From: Nymphaea colorata
Lineage: Eukaryota > Streptophyta > Magnoliopsida > Nymphaeales > Nymphaeaceae
Reading direction: 5' to 3'
Length of the DNA stretch: 64,000 bases
Assembly: GCF_008831285.2 (NCBI RefSeq)
Contig: NC_045140.1
Location: 23,392,131 to 23,456,130, forward strand
The first letter of the stretch is position 1, and each line of letters opens with the position of its first letter. The position numbers and the translations under genes are program-made. The notes under the pieces were generated by a model that searched no databases, was not told the DNA's origin, and was given only the letters and a program-made list of their open reading frames with translations. Positions 1 through 13,400 of the stretch are shown here, one piece after another.

Positions 1-118
1 GAAGGTGTTACTTTAAGAGGACATCAAAATCTTTATTCCAGTTCCTTATCTCCAGCATCTCCAGCAATCCAAAGTATTTCTTGCCACACGTGCATTACCT
101 GAACTCAAGATTGTGGAA

Positions 119-166
<48 letters not shown>

Positions 167-167
167 C
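119..167. repeat. Compound (TC)n(TA)n microsatellite
   Basis: A run of TC dinucleotides passes directly into a run of TA dinucleotides with no spacer. The same TA/TC (or AT/AG) junction recurs at 5577-5628 and 52036-52100. Confidence 0.95.
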
Positions 168-2983
168 ATAGATCTTCCATATATAATATATAGACGTAAA
201 AATTTCTTACTTTCGGTGCTGCTAGTTGAGATTATATGTTGTGTGCTTCAATAGAAAAAAATCAGCAAATATCTACAGATGGTGATGTATCACAACCACA
301 AGAGAAAATAAGAAATAGCAGGTACCATTCTTTAAGTGATAATAGCTGGAGAACATTCAAAATCGGTACCTTACGGCGGCTCCTTTAATTCTTTCTCGCT
401 TCCCTTCCTGTAACAAAGGTTTCTCCTACACCCTTCTTCTGCATGATATTGAAAGCAAAAATGTCATGTTAATGACTTTTTAGGCAATGAAAGATTGGTA
501 AGAATAAAGGAGAGAAGGCAGAACTTGAAGACAGTTGTGATGGGAAATCAGCTCAGAACTGCAAAGTTTTGCAACTACAAGGAAAAAGTGAGCTCTCATT
601 TACTGTAAGTCCCTACAGCCATAGGACCCGTGACAAAGTAAAGTGAATACACAGCATCAATCAGTATGTTTGTCCCAAAGCATTCTTACTTCTAATCCAT
701 GAGCAGTAGCAGCCTACCAAGTTACAGCCCTCAATTTGTTTCCATTTGAAGGCGAAGGCTAGCATTTTTTTTTTAGTCATGAAATATAGATTACTAGCAT
801 AACTTTTGAGGAATATATACCTATATTAGGCTTGGAATATGTACCAATGTACAAATATTTATGTCCAAATATTCATGGAGTAAGCTAGAATGTAATTACG
901 AAACTGCCCATGCCATGCTTCTGATGGAATTGCGTTCACTAACTAATGGATTTGTTGGGCTCCGACATTTAAATGCCTAACTTTTCTTCGTATAATAATA
1001 TCGCCCTTTTATTCTCCAATGGTAAAACATGCTTTTATGTCTCAATCCACCGCCGGGCCTGTTCCAGTAATTCTAAATCTGAAGAAACCTCAAGAGGAGA
1101 CAACGTCACTAGGGTTTTCTTGCTTCCAAAGAAAGGGCCTTCACTCTTTGTGGAACTGAGAAATTTCGAAGCATTCTTGTTATTCTTTCTGAGGGTTATA
1201 TACGTTTGAGATTTTCTTCGTATTCCTCTATTTTGACAGTGGATACCTTGTTCCTGCACTTGTGGGTAAAATGCCAGACTACCATGTAAGACTGGTGCTC
1301 CCTCTCTCTCTCTCTCTTCCTTCCTAACGCCTTGTTGGGGAGGGTAGTACTTTTACTCTCTCTCTCTCTCTCTCTCTAGCCCTGTATTATGTTTTGCCTG
1401 TTTGGCTTTTGCAAAAAATGTGAAGGAATTTGCGATGCCAACGACATCCATTTTCTCTAGCTGATGAAAGGCCCCTACCCCCCACTACCTAAGATTGATG
1501 CAGCAGATAGCCATGGGAGAGAAAATGGTGGGCAAGGTGCCGTGTAGAATGATTTGACTGAAGAGATAGATGCTTTGAGAAATTTTAAACGTTAACGTTA
1601 ACCTTTTCCTAGATATTAATCTTTAAGACATGATAGATCGAAGCAATTGAAAGAGAAAAAAAGTACTACGCGTTCTTGGGTTTCAAGGACGGCCTAACAT
1701 GCAAAGCCTCCCGTTGGATTTACTGTTGTCTTCTTAAGCAAAAAAATCAGGCTTTTTAGGAAGAGCATATACCTTTTATGGAAGAAAAAAATGAAAAAGC
1801 AGGCGTACTTTAAATTTATCACTCTAACTCTAATAGTTAAGTAGAAAACAATGAATATATACGCATGATGAATTCATTAATATGTGCTTCCGCAGAAGCA
1901 CCGAAAAGAAAAAGCACAGCACAGAAAATGGTTATCATCAGTAAATGAAAAAGATATATATAAGTGTAGTAGAACCTAAAGCAGGGAAGAATAACTGAAG
2001 GTTTTGGGTCTCGACTGGTATGAATCATCAGTGAAGGAGCGGGAAAGTAAAGCGAAGCAGAGAAAGCCAAAGTTGATGGGGAAAAATGGGTTTTCCTGCT
2101 TATACTGATCATGACATGAGAAAGCAAAAGAACCATGTGGAGAGGGACCAGATGGGAGCATAATCACTCAAAGCAAATCACTGTTTCTCTTTTTCCTCAT
2201 ACATTTTTCCAGACTGCAACTTTTCTTTTTCCCTTATGATAATGTTCTTATGGTTGGGGAGCTTTCTCCCGTTTCTGTTTATAAAAATTTTTCCCCCTCT
2301 TCTCTCTGCTAGTTTTTCGTACTGTTAGGTCTCTGCCATCTGTTTGTACATTCACATTCCCCTTTCTCCTTGTCTCGTGTGAAATATTTGGAGTTGCCTG
2401 ATAGTGGCTTTCCGTATATGGGACCTTTTCAAGGCATGATATGTCCATTTCCTACTCAAGTTTTCAAAAAATGGCCGTACCCCACAATTTCTAGTGCTCA
2501 TGCATGCAAGCCCTGCAACCCTACAAGTAAACTGTCTGTACTAAAAACCCCTGGGTCTTGGTTTTTTACCTCCGTTTTTGGAGTGGTAAAAAATTTTGGG
2601 CAGATTAAAGTGAACATTTTCATCCCATTTCTAGACCACAATCATGCTTTTTTTTCTTTTTGGCAATTTGATCAGAGGTTGGCAGCAGTAGAAACCGCCT
2701 ATTTAACACTATTATTTCAGCCTTTTTTTTTCAAAGAGAGGTAAAGGCGGACGTCTTTTTTAATGTCCTGCAACTCTGAAAAGATGTAAATTTTATGTAT
2801 TTTTGAAACCATTGATGTTCCTTTCTTGATTTCTGAATCATTCGTGCGCTCCCCACATGTGCAAATCTTATGCATGTTTGAGTTAAGCTTTAAAAGCCTG
2901 AAATTTTCCATCCCCAACATGTGAAAACGATACCACATATATGGGATTGATTAGTGTGAAACACCATCTAGCTGATGGCAGTT

Positions 2984-3039
2984 TTCTTCTTCTTCATCTT
3001 CATCATCATCATCTTCTTCTTCTTCTTCTTCTTCTTCTT
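2984..3039. repeat. (CTT)n/(ATC)n trinucleotide repeat
   Basis: Tandem CTT and ATC triplets in a pyrimidine-rich tract. The open frame running through it owes its leucine and histidine runs to the repeat and is not evidence for a gene. Confidence 0.9.
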
Positions 3040-5572
3040 TCCTTTGAAGAAGCTTTAATTTGTATCTTCAACTCGATCTCAAATATCAGCAGGAGCCATC
3101 AACAAAGTGGTGCAAAAAATAAAGTTGTTTTCTTCCGAGGGAATCCGCATTAACCCTTGTTATGCTGATCATATAAAATGAAAGGGGCTTTTGGTGGTCG
3201 CTTCATGACGTAAAACGGTGAGTACGTGTTCTTCTGATTAAGAGCGCTGAGCGTTTCAGAGGATGTGCATCACGTCGTTGCATAGTGAGTGGTCTTTTCT
3301 TATCACTAATCATGACCGCATCATAGAGCTCCTTTGTCTTCCTCTTCTTTCTTTTTCGTTTCAAATTTCTCTATTTTTCTCCTTCTGCTGCCATGACTTC
3401 TGTCACTTCGGCTCCTTCCGTGAGTGAGCCGCATAACTCTCTCTCTCTTTCTCTCTCTTCTGGCACATCTGCCTCTTTTTCAGTCACAAGTCTGAGAAAG
3501 GAAATTTCTTTTAACTACGATGGATAAAACCTATTTCTTCGTTCATTTTCATTAGAGAGAAAGAGAGAACGGACTGAATGAGCCAGAGAAACAGGAGAAG
3601 AAGAAGCAGAAACTCAAACAGATGGAAACCGTGGATGAAGGCATGGCATCTACCAGCATACCTTTCACCATTTAAATATTAAAATGAAAGAATAAAGAAC
3701 TGTTTCTGAATGGATGAAATGGCCAAGGCTGCCTGACTCGCTCAGCAATATATTCTCCGATATCGGCAGAAATCCGTCACCTTCTTTCTGTTTTTACATT
3801 TCTGTATTTTTAAATTATTTTCTTTATTATTTTTTTAGAAAATAATATAATAATAATTTGTTGATTCCCCAGTAATCAGCTGAGTTGCCACATTAATCGT
3901 TTATAACATATCCAAAGAAGTGGCTTTTGGGTGAGCGGTTAACGATCTACCATTTGAAACTGCTTTGAAGGTCTTTCACTTCTCTTGTTTCTCGAGTGAC
4001 AGTCATACCAATCAAATCCAAACACTTTGCCGTCTACACCTATACCAATCAAGAGAAATGAATTCAAAAGTAAAGTATTTCTAATCAGTTGGTATCATAC
4101 GACGGTTCGGGATCACTTGGCAGATTTTTAAAATCCGACTGCTTCACGCAGATAAAATCAGTAAGTTTGAACCAGAAAAATCATCGAACTCCGATGAGCT
4201 GATTGAATTTTATAAGGCCCCCCCCATCTTCCAATTTTTGATAACTAAATTCAAAACAATCTAAAACCATTAAATTCAGATATCCAGCTCTGAACCTTTT
4301 TTTTTTATGTGTCAGATATACAGACTTTGACGTTCGAGTTCGTGCATGAAATCTGATCTGATCTGAAAGTATCTGCCGCGTGGGCAAAAGTGCGTGTGTG
4401 TACGTAGTGTTATTAATTTGCAAGTTTGAAAACATACCATCCGGCATAACAATAACACTAATCCACGTGTAAAATGGGTTTTGAAAACCGAAAAAATTGA
4501 TACCTTGAATTAACAATTTCATAGTTGTTTATCTACGCAATGAAGAGGTGTTTGGATGAAATCGGAGACCAAGTTCTGTCCACTTTGTGCATGCATGTGT
4601 GTATGTGTTAAAAGAGGAACTGGTAGCCATCAAACCCTTATATACCAAACATAAAGAGAATCATATAAGACATATATCGATTTTAATTAGATAAAACAGT
4701 GGAGCTTAAGTTGAAAATATAAAAACTAAACCTGTCCTTTTTAAAAACTGAAATACCCTCAAAGTAAGCAAAGGGGTCTCATTAAGGAAAAACTCATTTG
4801 TTTTCCTTTTTCTCTTTGATTCTTGTTCTCAATTTTTGTAATTAGGGGACTTTTTGTCCCCAAATTTTGGTATACAATCCCATTTTATCTGCTTTCTGTC
4901 TGTCGCTTTCATTGAGAGGTACATTGGTCACTTGAAAAAACAATTTTTTTATTTACATTTTCAGCCATTATTTGATATGTTAGAGTCGATGGCCTCAGAT
5001 GATTTCCATTATACCCAGTATTTGAGCGTCTAGTAGCCGTCAGTCTCCTTTTTAAAAAGTCTTCAAGTTTTTCTGCAGCCACTTCAAGTTGGTAGCCCTT
5101 TTGGAAGACATATTTCATCATACTATATAATGACAACTGCCTTTATATATATAACCCAGGTCTGTGAACCTATAAATAAGTATATTAAAAAATAAAAATA
5201 AGTGGAACAAAGAGAAAGGCAGCTTTTAGCAAGGGGATGGGGTCACCTCTCCAAAAGCCACAGCAGCATAATGCCCTTCACGGGGTGCAAAGTGCCCAGA
5301 GAGAGAGAGAGAGAGAGATTGTGTGGATCATGTTTGTTCCTTTACTTTTCTTTTCTTCTTAGTTCGATTGATAGATTGAAGAAGGGGAGGAAGGATATCT
5401 AATATAGTGACTAGTTGTTCGTAGACAGGGTTTTAGTAGATGGGGGGATGCTTGAATAACGAAGGAGAACAAATGTGACCAACGTTCCCCCCACTCCAAT
5501 ACGGTGGAGGACATCACGTGGTTATTCCATATTTTTATCCCACTTTGAGAAAAGAGAAATGTCTTATTCTGT

Positions 5573-5576
<4 letters not shown>

Positions 5577-5628
<52 letters not shown>
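5577..5628. repeat. Compound (AT)n(AG)n microsatellite
   Basis: About 17 AT units followed immediately by about 9 AG units. On the opposite strand this is the same arrangement as the (TC)n(TA)n repeat near the start of the window. Confidence 0.95.
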
Positions 5629-8600
5629 CTGTGATCAGGTCTGTCTATTTTTTATTTCAAGATTTTAAATTCTTGATTTCTAACAAGGATTTCAAATCTG
5701 TTGTTTGGAGTATGTGCCGATTACGTTGTTATGAATTTGTAACCCCTGCATCTTAACCCTCTTTGTCTCTCTCTCAAGGTCTCTCATTTGATAGCTTGGA
5801 AAATGGAGATTCATATGTTGGAGTATATGCTCACCAGATTACCGGACGGTGAGCAGGTAATAGTAAGGACTAACTTTGTGTTCATTAGAGAAAATTTCTG
5901 AAGCTAAGGATGTTAAATGAGTCAAGCCAACTCAGACTCAACTTGAACTCTCTCTCTGCTAAGTTCGACTCTAGCTCAACTCGTTTATTAAATGAGTCGA
6001 GTAAGAATTAAGACATGATCTCACTTAAAAAAACAAGTGGAGTCGCCAGGGTTGGAATGTGGCTGGGTTGAGGAAGGATTGTACCCAACTGGGAGTGGAC
6101 AGACTTCCAAATAATTGGGGTTTGTAGAAAGGTGAAGCCTGTTCAGGTAGTCTCCCTTCTGCTAGCGCAGGAGGTGCCTGTAGCCGAAGGCTGTTGATTG
6201 AGTTTTTTCTTTAATTCTTTGTATTCCTGTGCATCTTTTCATCTGGTGCAGCCCAATTTTTTGTCGAACAGTGTCACATACATAGAGCTGAGAGACAATG
6301 CTAATTTTTATTTCATGATTTCCAAATCGAAGGTTTGCTGGACCCGTAGGTTTAAGTTAGGGTCCCACATAAGAACAGACAGATCTGCGATCCAGGGTAA
6401 TCAAAGGAGAGGGCACAATATGATAATATCAAAGAATGAAATCGGACAAAGGTAAATGATTTGAAGAAAAAAGGCACCAAAGCAAACACAAAATAAAATA
6501 AAATAAAGAACGCACCAAACTTTTTTGCACCATCAATAAAGAAACAGATTTCTTTCAACTAATCCTGCCAGACCAGCCCAAGTTGATTTCATGAGTTAAG
6601 ATGACCAAAAAGGCAAAGAACACCCTCGATCAGCTTTTTATGCCCCGCTATTTTTCTCTAAATCTCTTTAATTGCGGCCAACAACTTTTAGTGCAGATTT
6701 AACTGTATCTAAACTGGTTAGTTTAGCTAGTAATGGTAGAAAAAAGACGTTACAGTTTTTTGTCAATAGTGAAGAGGCTCTTTATAAAAGTGGCACCAAA
6801 AGCAAGATGTGATTTGAAAGTACATATTTATGGATATTAAAAAGTATGGTTTTTCAGATGTTTCTAGAGCAAATCAGCAACTTCTGCACATCCAGTTGCT
6901 GATTTCAATGAAAAGAAAAGAAAATGATTAACCAGTTGCAGTTTTTGTTACCATCAGAACTTAACGTGTCTTAAAAGAAATGGCTGAAAGGGTTGAAGAA
7001 AACAAAAGCAAAAGAATAAGTGGTCAGAGGAAATCATGCAAGAAGATAAAGCACTATATCGTGGATCCAGCAGAAGGTCCTAACCATCAGGTTCAGTTCA
7101 ATTATGACCAAACTGCGTCTAATTTGTAATTCATAGTGCAACAAAAAACAAAAGGCACGATTGCTGTCTTCAAGCAGCGTGCCTTCAGTGACAGCGGCCG
7201 TGCTTTAGAAACATACAAAAATTAATGTGTCAACTAGTTCGACCGACCATCCAAAAGAATAGATGGGGCAGTAAACAGCGAAAAGGGGAGGGACCATGGC
7301 AGCTACTCAGAGGTCTTTTCAGATTTGTTCACTGTGGGAGACATTGTGAGTTGTAAGGACAGTGATCATGAACTCGAATATTTTAACCAACTGGCATGGT
7401 TAATGTGCTCCTAGGCCGGTCATGAGAAAAATGATGAAATTATCAAAAAGGTAGCAAACAGAAGAAAAAATGACACGTTGGATATGACTACACTCATCTG
7501 AATTGGTTTTGTTCTTGATGGAGAGGGAGAGGATCTTGAACATGATATGAGGATCACAACGGCACAGCGAGGCATGCTTATCTCTGTATTTTTTGTATCA
7601 GTGGATCCACAATTTCTTTATCATGCAATTTCATGATCAATAGACACTGTGCCTGCACGGAACTTGGTTGACATAACAGCGTAGGTATCAAATTTTATTT
7701 TCACTAATTGTTTCATCCAGCTGTTTATTAGCCTCTCTCTATATGGTTGGCAAATCAAAGGAATATCAACTATTTGTCCAGCTTGAGGAGAATGTAAATT
7801 CCAGGAAACAAACAAATGACCTGTCATAGAATTCTGCAAGATGCTTGCCTGATTACGTCAAGTCTCCTCTAGGAAATGGTTGCTGAACCATAAAGTAGTG
7901 GAAATCGCTGCTCCAGGTGGACAGCAGTAAGACTCAAGTTAGAATCCAAAGCAGGGGCAGTGAGAATGATGAACATCTTCAGAATGAGTGTGAAATGCAG
8001 CATAATGCTGTAAGCAAGATTTCTGCCTTTCGGAAAATCTCAAGGGCTATCTGGTCCATTTCTACTGAAGATCGGACAACATGACTGAGACTCACGAACC
8101 AACCAAAATCAAAACCTCATCCAGATTTCACTTTGGACGTGAAGTGAAAGAAAAGTTTCTCAGAAGAAAATTGTACACTTGTGGAGTTGGTCCAATGCTA
8201 TCAGAAGAATTATTGGGTTATTGTGGCAGGCAGGCATCATGTAAGTGTCAAATCTCATAGTCCAAAAGCTACAAATCTGAATCAAAATTACTCAAAATTA
8301 TAGGTCTATAGGTACTGTTTCATAGGCCTGACAAACATGCAGAGCATTTTTTGTACATAAAGCTGTCTAAGTAATGGTAAGAAAAGTTACTGATCACTGT
8401 CATGGGTGACACTAAGAATAGGTACTGTCATGCATACGTCTCATCCACTACTCATATTAAATTCCGTGCAATATTTCATATAGACAATAGATTAACAAAC
8501 AAAACTACAAACTGAATATGAAATATAAATAGCCAGTGCAATTATAAAAACTGCACAACCAATGGCAATCTTGATATTGGAAACAAAATCAACCTTCTAA

Positions 8601-10268
8601 AAGATTGAAAACGAACTTCTATATGGTACCAGAAAGGCATATCTATTTCTATTAGCAAAGACAAACAACCAAATATGTGCAAATAGTGGATCCACTACCT
8701 ATACAGTACTAGAGAATAAGTTTCTACTTTTTTAGTATGCATGGTTTTCGCAATGCATGAATGGACCCCATTCAGATATTGATGATTTCTTCTCACTGAA
8801 AAATATACTGAATTAGAGCACGACTGTGCGATGTAAAGCATAATCCTGGATGAAGGTCTGGTGCTCCATTGTCATAGCCATTTCATGCATGACATCATTT
8901 TTAGGACAAGTTCCATGGTTACAAATATATCAATTCTAAGAATTTAGGTTATCTCATGAAGCAGATAGCTTGGCCAAACCTGAAATAAGCAGGACAATAT
9001 CAATGAACCACATATGAAATATGAGAAACCCAGAAAAAGAAAAGTTAATGCAATAGAAATTGAAGCTTTTAAGGTCATATTCAAGTTAGACATGTAATAT
9101 AACCCAATTTGTAGTTACTATTTACGCATTTTTCCAAACTTTAAAGGAATATTCATGACATCAGTCCTGCAGTTCCAGTGCAACAGGAAGTAGCTCCTTT
9201 GTCAATTTGCTCTGGATCACAATAGTATCTCAAGGGAAAAGTGAAAGCAAGGTCTGCAAGGAATGCCAGGCAAAAAGTAACCAAAGTATGGATTAAAGTT
9301 GAAAGCCGCATCTTTCTCTCGCTTCAAAAAAAATTGGAAATTTCACATTTTCATTCTGAAACAAAATTTAGGGATCAGATAGACGGTGTGCTAAAGTAAC
9401 CAGTTTCTGCAACCGTATTAAATTCAACATCCACAATGCAGATATGTTTTACATGAAATTTAAAGTCGTATCATCAGGTAGTTTTTGGTAAGCCTGCAAA
9501 TGTAAGGTGGGGTCAACTTCACAACAATAAAAGCTGAAACTACCAGGATTAGTGAAGCTTGAATGGAAAAGTAGTCAACTAGCTTACAATCTTCACGCAA
9601 CCCTTTAATATACAATGTAATTCCTGCAGTCATGCACCCAGAAACAATAAAGCCTAATTCAGCTGGGAACCCCTCAATAAATGTCTACCTTAGGCTACAG
9701 ACTTGAACAGAACACATATAGCATATGGGCTAGTGGAGACAGAACATGTACGTGAACCTTTTCATACTAATTTCAGTCTAAATTTCTAAAGGTTACTGTG
9801 ATGTTTGAATTACTGTAGTACTTTGTGCCTTCAATTCGGTACCAAACTTTCCTCATGCATGATCAGAGTTCACCAAAATATGACTTTAGCTTCCTATGCA
9901 TGAACTGGTTAGGGATTTAAGGTCTGGCCAACATAGAGCAATTAGCCCTTGGAACAATGGGTGGATCCAGAAAATATAGGTTGTGGATTTCTCTTTTCCA
10001 GACAAAATGCGGTTGCTACTTGCTACCCAAAGACAAGGCTATTAAGTGAACAATATCTTGTCCAATTAGATGGTCGGTGAAGGTTCATATAAATAATGCA
10101 GGGCCACAACTCCAAAATACATGTTTAGAATCATGCTGGTTCAGGTTTCAGTTCGCATGATACCTAGCAACTGTTACAACAACTGCATGACTATGTTCAT
10201 TGGATGTTCTTCTCATCAGGCTTCATTGGCAGAAAGTTCAACAGTTCACGCAAATCATTGAATTCTTA

Positions 10269-10491
10269 GGCAGCATTTAGATTACATCCTCAAACATCAT
10301 TTTGTAAAAATGATGTTTTGCTAAAACTTGGTTTTTTAATCAGTTTCTAAAACCAGATTTATGTGTTTGGGCAACACACCCAAAACAATGTTTGTTTTGA
10401 AAAACCTGGCTAGAAGGGCCAGGTTAACAATGTTCTTTTGTCAAAACTGGGTTTTTCACAAACCCAGTTTCAGTCATCACCCAAACACACC
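10269..10491. mobile_element. Candidate Tourist-like MITE with TTA duplication
   Basis: A 223-bp segment is flanked by TTA on both sides (10266-10268 and 10492-10494). The right end reads inward as GGTGTGTTTGGGTGATG and the left end as GGCAGCATTTAGATTAC, a degenerate inverted match. The interior is full of inverted AAACTGGGTTTT/AAAACCCAGTTT words, which would fold on themselves. PIF/Harbinger MITEs typically duplicate TTA or TAA. A second copy of the right end (ACCCAAACACACC) lies just outside, at 10558-10570. The weak left terminus lowers confidence. Confidence 0.45.
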
Positions 10492-10494
10492 TTA

Positions 10495-13400
10495 AACAGC
10501 ATTTTGCCTCCAAAATTTAAGGGTGTCATCCAGAGAGAGAGTGCCGTTTAAGGTATCACCCAAACACACCCTCAAAGTTCTTGCAAAAATAAGATTATGA
10601 AATTGGTCTAAGTCACTTAGGCAACAACCGTATGACCAGAAACAAATTTGCTGAGTGTCATGAACAGATTAAACACGGTCGAAAATTAAACGACTCATTT
10701 GTTCCCAAGCTCTATCCCAGCAATGCATTCAAGACATCTGTGACTGACAGCCAGTTATCCCAATACTAGATTAGTCTCTCCTCCAAAAAGCTACCATATT
10801 GGCTCTTCTTTTTCTTCATTGCAATAGCTGAACAGCATTTATCTAGCAAAACCTAGTTTGACACTCGAAGTCAACATGTACCTAATTACCATGTTAAATC
10901 AATGAACTGAAAGCTGCCAACCTATGACCTCTGTTGACCCCCGACAAACCACCTTGTCTGAGCACTTAAGCAGGGCTTTAAAAGGATGTTCTGCTTATTT
11001 TTAATGCCTATTGACAGGAAGGCATCTCCAAGAAGATTATCGACTCATGCAGTATTCTCCACCAGTAGCTATGTAGAACATTGCTCGGTAGAAAAAGGAC
11101 AGTTTCAATGAGTATGCCTTCAGGGAACCAGCTTTAAGCAGGGAACTAGCTTGACACGAAACACTGAGTTAATTGGCTTATCTATGACGCGAATACTACA
11201 TGCAGGTCCAGACCTATGCTGTGATCCACGTGATCTATTTTGTACTACACCAATATGCAGAATATACTGAAAACTCAAAGGACATATTTCAAAAGTTCCT
11301 CAAGAATCCTTTCTTGGCAATGTCCCAGGCAGACTCAAACAAGTGACTAAGTTATAATTGAACCCTGGGGGTGATGGGCACAGGGGGGAGGCAGTTGGTC
11401 TCTTCGGGGGAGGGTGGAGATGAACCACTCACCCTTTTTTTTTTTAAAAAAAAAAGGAAGTTATAATTGGATTGCCCAAAAGCCTATTAAACAATAAACT
11501 GAAGAGAGGGAGAGGAGAACAAAAAAACTCAAGCAGATCAAACTGGTCCAATATGTATCCGACTCCAATCTAACTGCCCATTTTCTCTGCTAACTTTCAA
11601 GCTATGGAAACGTTAACCATGTTTGTCTGTTGAAAACACGCTTCACATAAAATCATCTTAAATAAATCATAACCTCTTATCACATATTCGCAGTGCAATG
11701 AATCCACATAACTTATAGATGCCTTTTCTCCAAAAGAAAAACAAATAAAAACATAAAACACCTTTAGTATGCTGCAAGTTATCCTCCTAAACACATTTTA
11801 GAGATCACACACCTGAAGTTCAATCTGCCAAAACATCACGTACATTTATAAATTCTTACACCACGAACCAGGTTCAGTTACCGATGGAGCACATTTTAAG
11901 GACCTGAATGTGCATTAGAGCTATTCCCACAGTTCTCAATTTAACAAATGAACATGGAAAAACATTTTCAGCTGACACTCAATCTCCTTTATCAACACAA
12001 GGGTCAGTGCAAATAGATTACACTTGACCAAACCGAATAAAAAGGATACCACGAACATCGGACTGGGAATCAAAAATCGGAGAAGACGACGCACATATAA
12101 TAACGAAGAAAGTTGAAAACCTCTCACGAGCAATACACGAACAACAATAACCAAAACAGAAAATGCAGAAGACCGAACTCCACTGAGCTTCTAATTTTCT
12201 AAAGCAATACTCGTCATCTAAACTACAAGCGATTCATATCACAAAAAAGCTTCTGACCAGAAGGGTTGGTTCAAAGAAGACGGGTCGAGCGAGCCAGGAT
12301 TTCGGAAGTCGATCCACTCAAGCCTCAACCTCTTCCTCTTGCACCTTCTTCCTTATGTTGGTCTTCTTCAAAAACATGGAACCGCGGAACATTCATCCGA
12401 GAGAGACAGAGGGAGAGAGCGAAAGACAGAGAGCCATGGAATTGGAGGGACAACTGCGCTCAAACCCGTGTTTTATAATTTTTTTGGTTCTCGACCATTT
12501 CGTTCTAAAGTAAATCGCTCGTTCGGAAGCTTATAAAATTTTTTATTTTTACATTAATTCTATAATATTAAATATGTTTCTGGCCAAACCCCTCATTTAA
12601 TTAGATTTTCATTTTAGTGGTATTCCCAGAAATTTCTTACTGGGGCAGCCGTATCCTTTTTGAGAATTGTATTTTTTCTAAACACCTGGCAATAGCAAAG
12701 TGGGGACTTGATTTCTAGATGAAACAAAAGTAACGCTTAAGACGCACGTGTGCGAAGGGTTAAGGAGAAAGTACAGGGAATTTATCACGCCATCCCTTTA
12801 TTTTTAGACCAAAAAAAAATTAATTGAAGTTCTCAGAAAAAGTAAAAATAAAAAGAGTGATTCGGTTGCAGAGCATCATAAGATTCTTTTGTAGCCGAAG
12901 TGGGACCCACCTCTTCAGTTTACGGCATTCTCAAAAGTATAAGCATGATTCGTGTAACCATATGTCCATATATGGTCATATATAATAATAACAAGCCAGT
13001 CCCCGTAAGATATCGAATTTCGAATAGCTTCCATTTCTGGATTTTTTTTTTCACCTGCCAAAATGCCTCCACATCAGAAGTTTCAGAATCTACCCAAGTG
13101 AAAGAGCAGCTTGTGGAATTTTAAATTTCGAATTTACATTTGAAATAAAAAACTATGAGGCTTGAATTTTTTTTCTTTTTTTGCTGCATCTTGATTCTAC
13201 GGCTGCATTAAATACATTTTCACCACCTGCGTTGAGTGCCTTACATTTCATGAGTAAAAGGACACTGTTCACTTTTACTGGTGTCTTCCAACGTCCTTTT
13301 CTTTTCGTTTTCTTTTGCTTTCTTTTTTTCTGTTTACAATATGAACTAGTCATGGTAATTTACAATATGAAAATGTCAGCATACGTAGACTGTAGAATAT

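Larger units (their letters stand above)
1..10265. other. Intergenic DNA, no gene recognised
   Basis: AT-rich DNA without any open frame that resembles a known protein on either strand; the longest frames are short and cross simple repeats. It contains scattered TC, GA, CTT and TA microsatellites. Around 5920-6010 there is a stretch of repeated GAGTC/AACTC words of the kind found in dispersed plant repeats. A 44-codon frame at 3393-3527 (ATG after a CT-rich stretch) is not supported by anything else. I saw no tRNA, and no second miRNA by eye. Confidence 0.6.

Noticed and set aside
3393-3527. 44-codon Ser-rich frame after a CT-rich leader-like stretch
   Set aside because: Half of it is translated TC microsatellite; no homologue recognised and no splice signals linking it to other exons.
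4909-5136. 75-codon minus-strand frame
   Set aside because: Composition looks protein-like in part, but no family is recognised and no neighbouring exons extend it.
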